From Bolinopsis microptera (lineage: Eukaryota; Ctenophora; Tentaculata; Lobata; Bolinopsidae): 64,000 nucleotides of DNA. A program made the translations under genes and the position numbers. Numbering within the stretch: the stretch's first letter is position 1; each line of letters opens with the position of its first letter. The notes beneath the pieces are model-generated. The model made no database searches. It was not told the DNA's origin and saw only the letters and a list, made by a program, of their open reading frames with translations. Positions 12,376 through 23,000 of this stretch are shown one piece after another. The DNA is taken from positions 16,480,837 through 16,544,836 of the forward strand of contig NC_087081.1 in NCBI RefSeq assembly GCF_026151205.1. Direction: 5' to 3'.

Positions 12376-13115
12376 ATGCGCTAAAGTTGTTGACAGAATC
12401 AGGGAGACACTGCACGTCACGTGACGTTATCATTGAACTCATATATTTCACAACATGAACAAGTGAAAAACACTCAAGTGTGAAAGTTGAGTCACATCGT
12501 GTGTAAAGACTGCAGACTGTAGTAGTATATAGTATAGTACTACTTCTTACACCAGATGTTCACTGTTCATTCTACACTTCACATGGAGTTCTGGGCGAGG
12601 TACACTGTTCAGTTTGGGTGGTAATGAATTTGTAATGAAGGTAGAATTAGACATCAGGATATCACAGGCTCATCAAGTGCACTACAAGGCTGAAGCTAGG
12701 GCTGCAACAGAGACCCCTGTACACTACAAGGCTGAAGCTAGGGATGCAACCCCTGCTGCCTATCAAAACTGAGGATGAAGCTTTAGAAATAACACTTAGA
12801 GTATATTGTTGGTCAGATCAAGAGTAAGAAAGTAGCTATTAATGTAGCTACTAGTATTAGTAGTGTATTACTGTAGCCCGCTCTGACCCATTGTCTCAAG
12901 TAACCTGCCTAACCAATCAGAGGCCGGGCATTTGACTATCAACTTATCAATCAGTAATGACTATTGAGCAATGACTTTTGAGCAATGACTTTGACGTATG
13001 TTCCAAGGTTGTACAGACAAAACCTGCACAATACACTCTTACACATTAGCTTAGCAGCTTATAGCTTGCAAGACAATGCATACTCTACTACTAATGCATA
13101 CTCTACTACTACTAG
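12376..13115. other. Intergenic, no gene seen
   Basis: A 24-base-scale direct duplication containing ACAAGGCTGAAGCTAGGG occurs at about 12683 and 12725, and CACGTCACGTGACG at 12411-12425. No exon is recognised. Confidence 0.4.
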
Positions 13116-13126
13116 TTACTGGGAGG

Positions 13127-16100
13127 TGTTACTGCTAGACTCTACTGGTTCACTACTGGACTCTACTGGTTCACTACTGGACTCTACTGGTTCACTACTG
13201 GACTCTACTGGTTCACTACTGGACTCTACTGGTTCACTACTGGACTCTACTGGTTCACTACTGGACTCTACTGGTTCACTACTGTACTCTACTGGTTCAC
13301 TACTAGACTCTACTGGTTCACTACTGGACTCTACTGGTTCACTACTGGACTCTACTGGTTCACTACTGGACTCTACTGGTTCACTACTGGACTCTACTGG
13401 TTCACTACTGGACTCTACTGGTTCACTACTGGACTCTACTGGTTCACTACTGGACTCTACTGGTTCACTACTGGACTCTACTGGTTCACTACTGGACTCT
13501 ACTGGTTCACTACTGGACTCTACTGGTTCACTACTGGACTCTACTGGTTCACTACTGGACTCTACTGGTTCACTACTGGACTCTACTGGTTCACTACTGG
13601 ACTCTACTGGTTCACTACTGGACTCTACTGGTTCACTACTGGACTCTACTGGTTCACTACTGGACTCTACTGGTTCACTACTGGACTCTACTGGTTCACT
13701 ACTGGACTCTACTGGTTCACTACTGGACTCTACTGGTTCACTACTGGACTCTACTGGTTCACTACTGGACTCTACTGGTTCACTACTGGACTCTACTGGT
13801 TCACTACTGGACTCTACTGGTTCACTACTGGACTCTACTGGTTCACTACTGGACTCTACTGGTTCACTACTGGACTCTACTGGTTCACTACTGGACTCTA
13901 CTGGTTCACTACTGGACTCTACTGGTTCACTACTGGACTCTACTGGTTCACTACTGGACTCTACTGGTTCACTACTGGACTCTACTGGTTCACTACTGGA
14001 CTCTACTGGTTCACTACTGGACTCTACTGGTTCACTACTGGACTCTACTGGTTCACTACTGGACTCTACTGGTTCACTACTGTACTCTACTGGTTCACTA
14101 CTGGACTCTACTGGTTCACTACTGGACTCTACTGGTTCACTACTGGACTCTACTGGTTCACTACTGGACTCTACTGGTTCACTACTGGACTCTACTGGTT
14201 CACTACTGGACTCTACTGGTTCACTACTGGACTCTACTGGTTCACTACTGGACTCTACTGGTTCACTACTGGACTCTACTGGTTCACTACTGGACTCTAC
14301 TGGTTCACTACTGGACTCTACTGGTTCACTACTGGACTCTACTGGTTCACTACTGGACTCTACTGGTTCACTACTGGACTCTACTGGTTCACTACTGGAC
14401 TCTACTGGTTCACTACTGGACTCTACTGGTTCACTACTGGACTCTACTGGTTCACTACTGGACTCTACTGGTTCACTACTGGACTCTACTGGTTCACTAC
14501 TGGACTCTACTGGTTCACTACTGGACTCTACTGGTTCACTACTGGACTCTACTGGTTCACTACTGGACTCTACTGGTTCACTACTGGACTCTACTGGTTC
14601 ACTACTGGACTCTACTGGTTCACTACTGGACTCTACTGGTTCACTACTGGACTCTACTGGTTCACTACTGGACTCTACTGGTTCACTACTGGACTCTACT
14701 GGTTCACTACTGGACTCTACTGGTTCACTACTGGACTCTACTGGTTCACTACTGGACTCTACTGGTTCACTACTGGACTCTACTGGTTCACTACTGGACT
14801 CTACTGGTTCACTACTGGACTCTACTGGTTCACTACTGGACTCTACTGGTTCACTACTGGACTCTACTGGTTCACTACTGGACTCTACTGGTTCACTACT
14901 GGACTCTACTGGTTCACTACTGGACTCTACTGGTTCACTACTGGACTCTACTGGTTCACTACTGGACTCTACTGGTTCACTACTGGACTCTACTGGTTCA
15001 CTACTGGACTCTACTGGTTCACTACTGGACTCTACTGGTTCACTACTGGACTCTACTGGTTCACTACTGGACTCTACTGGTTCACTACTGGACTCTACTG
15101 GTTCACTACTGGACTCTACTGGTTCACTACTGGACTCTACTGGTTCACTACTGGACTCTACTGGTTCACTACTGGACTCTACTGGTTCACTACTGGACTC
15201 TACTGGTTCACTACTGGACTCTACTGGTTCACTACTGGACTCTACTGGTTCACTACTGGACTCTACTGGTTCACTACTGGACTCTACTGGTTCACTACTG
15301 GACTCTACTGGTTCACTACTGGACTCTACTGGTTCACTACTGGACTCTACTGGTTCACTACTGGACTCTACTGGTTCACTACTGGACTCTACTGGTTCAC
15401 TACTGGACTCTACTGGTTCACTACTGGACTCTACTGGTTCACTACTGGACTCTACTGGTTCACTACTGGACTCTACTGGTTCACTACTGGACTCTACTGG
15501 TTCACTACTGTACTCTACTGGTTCACTACTGGACTCTACTGGTTCACTACTGTACTCTACTGGTTCACTACTGGACTCTACTGGTTCACTACTGGACTCT
15601 ACTGGTTCACTACTGGACTCTACTGGTTCACTACTGGACTCTACTGGTTCACTACTGGACTCTACTGGTTCACTACTGGACTCTACTGGTTCACTACTGG
15701 ACTCTACTGGTTCACTACTGGACTCTACTGGTTCACTACTGGACTCTACTGGTTCACTACTGGACTCTACTGGTTCACTACTGTACTCTACTGGTTCACT
15801 ACTGGACTCTACTGGTTCACTACTGTACTCTACTGGTTCACTACTGGACTCTACTGGTTCACTACTGGACTCTACTGGTTCACTACTGTACTCTACTGGT
15901 TCACTACTGGACTCTACTGGTTCACTACTGGACTCTACTGGTTCACTACTGGACTCTACTGGTTCACTACTGTACTCTACTGGTTCACTACTGGACTCTA
16001 CTGGTTCACTACTGTACTCTACTGGTTCACTACTGGACTCTACTGGTTCACTACTGGACTCTACTGGTTCACTACTGGACTCTACTGGTTCACTACTGGA

Positions 16101-16487
16101 CTCTACTGGTTCACTACTGTACTCTACTGGTTCACTACTGGACTCTACTGGTTCACTACTGGACTCTACTGGTTCACTACTGGACTCTACTGGTTCACTA
16201 CTGGACTCTACTGGTTCACTACTGGACTCTACTGGTTCACTACTGGACTCTACTGGTTCACTACTGGACTCTACTGGTTCACTACTGGACTCTACTGGTT
16301 CACTACTGGACTCTACTGGTTCACTACTGGACTCTACTGGTTCACTACTGGACTCTACTGGTTCACTACTGGACTCTACTGGTTCACTACTGGACTCTAC
16401 TGGTTCACTACTGGACTCTACTGGTTCACTACTGGACTCTACTGGTTCACTACTGGACTCTACTGGTTCACTACTGGACTCTACTGT
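13127..16487. repeat. 21-bp minisatellite, about 160 copies
   Basis: The unit CTACTGGACTCTACTGGTTCA (quoted 20: CTACTGGACTCTACTGGTTC) repeats for 3.36 kb almost without change. The main variant is GGAC to GTAC: present near 13282 and 14080, then concentrated between 15500 and 16130, often spaced two units apart. Both strands are open throughout (plus: LLDSTGS repeats; minus: ESSSEPV repeats) because 21 is a multiple of three and no unit carries a stop. The flanking residues show no domain, so I treat it as a non-coding minisatellite. Confidence 0.95.
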
Positions 16488-16497
16488 ATTCCTTTGA

Positions 16498-18490
16498 ACT
16501 GAATTATTAAGATCAGAGTCATGGCAGTCATTCTTCACTAATGTCAATATCAGGATATTAGGATACAGTTAAACTATACGATATACATGAGAAAAACATA
16601 CCAGATTACATATTCCTTCTTTTCGTGACAGCTCAATGGATTACGTTGTGCGTCCGGCCGTCCGGTCCGGGTCGTGGAACCTAAAGTTAATTCTGATCTG
16701 ACTGAAATACCGGAGGAAACCTTGGAAATATGAAACTATGTTAACTATCTTAGATCATAATTTGTGGTATATTTTTCGGGTCACAGTATTGAGCATCTCT
16801 TAGAATATCAGCAACGATTCTGAATTTGAAAATGCGCTAAAATTTAGAGTAGTTGTCACGGAGAGTAGAGTGTAAATTATTTTGAGATTGTATCGAACTA
16901 TTTACATCCACCCCTCATTGCATGATACACCAGTTACATATTTTAAAATTACGTTTACCGTCAACTTTAAAGACTTAATCTATCCTCACGTCAGATGTAT
17001 GTTAAGGGTTCTTGACACGGATTAAATTTATTTTTATTAACTTAGAATTACACTCATGTTTAAAGGCATAGTTTAGCCCTAATTTCACCCATTTATTTTC
17101 TTAGCTCAAATATTTCAGTGAATCGAAAAAAGAGAGCCAAAAATTCGGGGAAATTTTATTTGAGTGAAATATTTTGCCACTTTCTTAGCCTTTTGTAAAG
17201 CTTTCACGTATAAAAAACTAACTAATGAAAGAAATGACTAGAGAAACTAGTTTCACGTAACAATATTAGAAATACAATACCACATTTCACCATCCAACAC
17301 TGTCTCTTCTCACTAAACTGCCTCATTTTGATTTCTATATTTTAAATCTGATGTTTACTATTTATTACTAAATAACATTAAGACACAACATTTGATACAT
17401 CTCCACACGTAACACGATCACGAGTTATCAAGAGGTTTCCATGCTAGAAGAGGCATGAGGGGTGGCAATACTAGGCACCTAGTCAGTAGGTCACTCATTC
17501 ACTAATTGGAGATAATTATAGTTCTTTGTTTCACCTTTTATTCTAACATCATTTTAAGGACTTGATCTAATTAAGTAATTGCAGGACACAGAAATCATAA
17601 TTCACCGGAATTCTGAAATATCAGAACGATTGATTGAGGAGCACTACCCGAAGACATTACTCGGCACTAACGCCTTAAAATCTTTAATTACAATCAAATA
17701 TAAATATATGCACACAATGTATAAAGTATTAATAATGTATAAAATATGATTATGCTATTAGCAAATTTAAATAGTACTATTAAGAATTTTAAATAACTCT
17801 TATCTCTTGACATAAATTTAGAACAGCGACACAGGGTCTGAAGAATGCGCGGTGATATTTTTATCTTTTAAAAGTTGTAAATGACAGTGAAATTGCGCGG
17901 TGTCGATAGCATTGTAAAAAATGCTCGAAGATAGTCATTGAGCGGATCAAACGGAAAGTCGCTAGATTCACGTACTTTAGTTCAAAACCTGAGCTATAAT
18001 GACAGACTACTCGCAGTCTGTGGGATCTATGAGTCCAGTTAGCGTACACTAGTTCGACAGAGTCCAACTTTAGGGTTTTTCGAACTACAGTCCGTGTCTA
18101 ATGAGAGTACGTCTTGTACCAAGTTGTTGCAACTATTTCCAAACTTGACATAGTTACTGACTATAAATAGGGTTAGGACCGAAACTAACACGCGCCTACA
18201 TTCAACTTGATGTAACTTTCAATTAAGTCGCAATTCAATAAATCAATTCTACAGAAAGGCAGAACACGTAGGGACATTCTCAAGGGTATAAGTTACATTA
18301 ATCACGATATTAGTAGAATCTTTAGCTGGGACCGATAATAATCAGTATCACTATATAATGCTTTTGGACACGAAGGGAAACACACATCGTAAGGCTTGAA
18401 ATCTTCGTAAAACTACATCCTTAGAGCCTCAAATTATTTGTTATACAGTAGTGTTGAAAGTATTAATCACTATATTATTGGATACATTGC
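16498..18490. other. Intergenic, no gene seen
   Basis: AT-rich sequence with no ORF above about 70 codons and no recognisable motif or array. Confidence 0.5.
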
Positions 18491-18499
18491 AAGGTCAAA

Positions 18500-18670
18500 A
18501 GGAAATCGCGGCACGTGCAGAATCGCGATTTTTCCCATTCTCCGCGACAAATCGCGATTTTTGATGTTTGCCGAGACAAATCGCGATTTTCTCAGATCCT
18601 CGCGACAAATCGCGATTATTCCAGTTCTCTGAGGACCAAATTTGCGCATTCTCCTTTAAATCCGAGGGCC
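18500..18670. repeat. About 30-bp degenerate repeat around AATCGCGATT
   Basis: GACAAATCGCGATT or close variants recur four times at about 29-30-bp spacing with dissimilar sequence between. AATCGCGATT is a perfect palindrome. A fifth, decayed unit (CCAAATTTGCGCATTC) follows. Confidence 0.6.
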
Positions 18671-18993
18671 AAATATCACGTTCTTTATAATTATATGGAA
18701 CTAATCACATCCACAGCCTTCCGAATGTAGGTACGGACCGAAAAAGTATTTTCGGCTTATAATGATCAGGGTAGCATGAAACATGAACAAAAGTAGTTTC
18801 CAGAAAAACTTCTCGATAGGTACAAGGAAAGTGCCTAAATATGTAAGTTACTCTCCTTGTTTCTATATAAACATAACCTTTATAATAATTCTTACGTAAT
18901 GTGCAGTCAAGGAGGTGGTCCGCAGATTGCGTGATGGCCCCGAAGATGTCTACTTCTAAACCTCTCAATAGGTTCAATAGGTTCAATAATTGT

Positions 18994-19160
18994 ATAGATC
19001 ATATAAAATGGCTTTCAGTAATAACCCTATATTATAATCAGCTAAGCTGTTTATTCTTACTGTTCAACTTCCTAGTTTTTATACATAATTCAAGTGTGTC
19101 ACTTAAAACGCCGGTTAAATTTTCAGACAACGGCTGCCCGTTCACTGAAGACATGAAAAC
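18994..19160 (+). pseudogene. Orphan copy of the protease intron-4/exon-5 junction
   Basis: This segment matches 22167-22350 of the downstream protease gene almost base for base: about 140 bp of the 3' end of intron 4, the acceptor AAATTTTCAG, and the first about 37 bp of exon 5. Identity stops abruptly after GACATGAAAACT. In this copy the exon start reads DNGCPFTEDMKT in an open frame, whereas the copy in the gene has one extra nucleotide. It is a truncated duplicate lying about 0.9 kb upstream of the gene's first exon. Confidence 0.8.
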
Positions 19161-19915
19161 TAATAATTTTCTATTATCACTAGAAGCCGCACAGACCTAC
19201 TATATAATGTGTTAAAATGACTTCGAAGTAAAGATAATAACATGACTGACTCCCATGCGTTAGAAATCTTGATTTTATATGATCCTTAATTAATGAAGTA
19301 AGTAATTCGGTATTTAATTTATCATTTGGTCGTTATTTAATTTATTATTTGTCCTGAGTCCTGAGTCCTGATTTGAAGTTTTCCCTATGTCTATGTTTAT
19401 TTGAGGTCATCAAATTTAAATACAAGGATTATAATATAGACTCGCCTATTAAATCGTTCATTATCTTGTTTGAATTTTAAATAGGAGCAGATAGCCACCT
19501 AAAATAAGTATTTTTGGATAATCTTCTTAGTTAATAGTTTATGAGATTATAGAGTTATAGATTAATTATTCTATGACACGTAATTAGGGTTCGTTCAGTT
19601 TTGGAATTCCGTCAGAAAAATAGTTCAATCTCCCTATATAAGAGACAAGGGAAACACCTTTATTTTTGTATTGTTGTTCTTCATTGTGTATCCTCAAGAG
19701 TTGTGGATTCTGGTGGAGACTGGGAGGCGAGGCATATTTTCTGACAGAAATTAACCAATCAATACAGCCGGCCAATAAACCCTATCACTGTCACGTGTCT
19801 AAAATAAGCCTCACCTCCCCACCAGACTTCAATGTGCTCTACACCGATCCAACGAGCAGTTTGATCAGGTTTTCATAATCACCCGGTCTACAAGTGACGA
19901 TCAGTTGGTAACCAG
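19161..19915. other. Upstream region of the protease gene
   Basis: Probably contains promoter and 5' UTR. A GTCACGTGTC E-box lies near 19789, 126 bp before the ATG. No TATA box is obvious. No other gene is recognised. Confidence 0.35.
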
Positions 19916-20064
19916 ATGGTAGAAGAGAGACGTGTCCAGACAGCAGTCCTGCTTCTAGGCTTACTGTCTGTTGTAGTGGGAGGTGTTGTTATTAGAAGAG
20001 ACACTTTGTTCGCTAATACTCTGGATAGGTGGAACGTTAACATCCGTGACAAACGTGATTTAAG
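19916..20064 (+). CDS. Protease-lectin exon 1 (signal peptide)
   Basis: Starts at the first ATG of an open frame, MVEERRVQTAVLLLG, with a hydrophobic stretch of about 16 residues after a charged N-terminus, as in a signal peptide. It ends at TTTAAG|GTATTT in phase 2. The sequence after the membrane segment (RRDTLFANTLDRW) begins the propeptide. Confidence 0.75.
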
Positions 20065-23000
20065 GTATTTTCATAACCCTCTTAATTACAGACAATGATT
20101 AATTTATAATAATATTGGAAATTGGATCTGATAGATCTTATTATATTATATCATAATATTATCTTGTCATACCGAAGCTACCAACTAATTTTGGAGCTTT
20201 ATCTTTGTCTTAAACCTTCCGTTCAATGAACATGAGAAATGCTGGTTTTCTAAAACCCATAGTCTGTAATGATTACTTGTAAAGAGCTCGGCCAGGTGCC
20301 AAGTACCAGCACCACGAGTCAGATACTGTCGTTTCAGTGAGAGATATGATCGTTTTAAACGAGCGGTGGAGTCAGTGGAGAGAACTACTAGCGGGATAGT
20401 GCTAGAGAGTTTAAACCCCTTCACTGTCATGGTAAGAACAGTTCAGGGGGCACAGGATTTTTGAAAGGGGTAGGCGAGTAGTCGGCGCAAAGCGCCGGCA
20501 CAGAGGCTACCGCCGCGAGCGAAGCGAGTGGCGGCAGGGGCCCGGGGGCGCAGCCCCTGGAAAATTTTTGACTGAATTATATGCTAAGCCAATAGGATTA
20601 AGGATATCATTACAGAAGGTTCAGACAGTTGATACACACTTGGTCATTAGAAATTTCTGAACTTTATCAGCCTAGATGCCAAGTGGATATCATCAGTCAT
20701 CTAACATTGTACATGAAGATACTAGATCAAAGTAGATACTTTAGCTCCTCTTTCCCATATTAATCTGCCTCTCTCTAATCACTAATGACTAATCTCTTGA
20801 CTCTTTTGAGCTTGAACTGTTTCTTAATGTGTTGCCATTTCTGACTGTATACTGGACTAAGTAACGTAATGATCATTAATCACAAATGATTATAGATGTA
20901 TGTAAGTATTAACTATTAAGAATTGATGAATATTAGGGAAATTATCATTTCGTACTTGTTGAGTTGTGACGGTAGTTGACGGTTACAACGATTCATTGGA
21001 TCTCGAGCCTCATGGGTCACGAGCCTCTTCGATTCCCTCCCATCCATGAAGGAGTGGCTACCTAGAATTAGGGCAGCCATCCCATGGAAAATGTGTGCAC
21101 AAGGCATGTATAACGGCCTTATTCAATTAGTTCGAAATTAGTACGTATGTTTAAAAAGTAATACTTGTGTTTGATGTCGTTTAATTTTTTTGTGAAAATT
21201 TTTTTTAAATTTTTTATAAAAATATTTTTTTGCTATAAAAAGCAATTTTCGATAAAAAATTATAGGTCAACATTTCAAAAAGGGGGCGGCGACCGCCTCC
21301 ATCGCCCCCCCCCCCCCCCTGGGCACGCCCCTGGAACAGTTGTGGTACAATAGTGGTACTTAGAGGAGATATTACACTCTTTAAACCTCATCAGATTTGA
21401 GACCAAAATTAAACACTTGCCTTGTTAATTTAATCAGCAATTTAATCAAAATAATAACACCTACTTCACATTGAACGCTGTACACGTGTTCACTAAACAC
21501 TCCACAGAATAACGAAGAGTGGGAGCAGACTGCGGTGCACTTGTCGGAGAGGAACTATGATTTCCCGAATACTACATATGATTACGTGAAGGTGCAGAAG
21601 CGATCTAGCCAGGAGGATCAGCTGCCGAAGGAGATGAATTACTGGGAGGAGGAAGTGGGACTCACTCCACCCGGAAATCAATTCAGTTGTGGAGCTTGTT
21701 GGAGCTTCCCAAACGTAATATTGCGCTTTATTTCAGAACTGTGAAACATATCCGTGCTTACTCATTACTCATTACTCATCTATTATTGTCATAAAATATT
21801 TCCTGCCACACAATAAAATAACCATAAATGGTTGAGAGTTACCCCTTCTAAAAGTACTCAGCCTTCACTAAATAAAACGTATATTTCATTGTTTCCCTTA
21901 GCTACAGTTTCATTAATACTGAACAGGTCGGCACAATGGAGGCACTGAACAGACAGCTGACAGGAGACACAACAGCTTTCTCTCAGCAGTATTTCGTGGA
22001 CTGTACTTACAGTTACTCGGGCTGCGCAGGGGGGACTACTAACGCTGGTTACAAAGTAACTGAGGAGCGTCAGTACCTGGTGGCTTATGAGGACTACCCT
22101 TATACTGGGGATTGTAAGCAGAAGCCCCCCCCCCCCCCCCCCCCCCCCTAGATAATAGATTGGCAGTTGTATAGATCATATAAAATGGCTTTCAGTAATA
22201 ACCCTATTTTATAATCAGCTAAGCTGTTTATTCTTACCGTTCAATTTCCTAGTTTTTATACATAATTCAAGTCTAGCGTGTCGCTAAAAACGCCGGTTAA
22301 ATTTTCAGACAACGGCTGCCCTGTTTACTGAGGACATAAAAACTATGAAGAACAATGCTCTGGATAAGATTTGGATACAAGACTACGAGCCTCTGCAGAA
22401 GACTGAGCTAGGTCTGATGGAAGGATTATTGGACTCCCCAGTTGCTATGGGACTCGTCATTAGCGACGATCTGTTTGATTACTCTGGAGGTTATGTTCCA
22501 CATTTTTACACAAAATCCCAATAGTTATTTTACAATTATTAAAACAAGCTCTGTATATTCCTGAAAGCCAACTAATTTGAGAATTAATTGCTATCAACAG
22601 GCAACTTTGTGGATGAGCAATGTGCTGTAGCAAACAAACCTCATTCCATGCTACTTGTGGGATACACAGAGACAACTCTTCGTGTTAAAGCTAGGTGAGC
22701 CTACCCCCCCCCCCTCCTCCTACCTCCATTACATAATGCTTCTATATAATAATAATACTAATATTTTCTTCCCTTGCATTGCAAGCCCTGTCTCTTGTAA
22801 AAACATCCACTTTTGTAGATACACACAGTCTCTACGTCTTTATCCTCTGGTCCCTAGGGTCAGCTGACTCCGGGCCAGAGGAAAATTACCGATTGCCAAG
22901 GTTTGATGCCTAGGCAGTCGAGACCTCTTATTGAGACCCGATATAATAATATTCATTATTCATCGTATGATTTCCAAGATTAGTCCACATTTCAATGTTG

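Noticed and set aside
12900-12930. tRNA or SINE signatures in intergenic DNA
   Set aside because: I looked for B-box-like GGTTCGANNCC with matching stems and found none convincing anywhere in the window.
12985-16547. 1170- and 1143-codon ORFs on opposite strands
   Set aside because: Both are the 21-bp array read in an open frame; flanking residues show no domain, signal or splice support.
18500-18670. CRISPR-like repeat/spacer layout
   Set aside because: The genome is eukaryotic, only four degenerate repeats exist, and there is no leader or cas gene.
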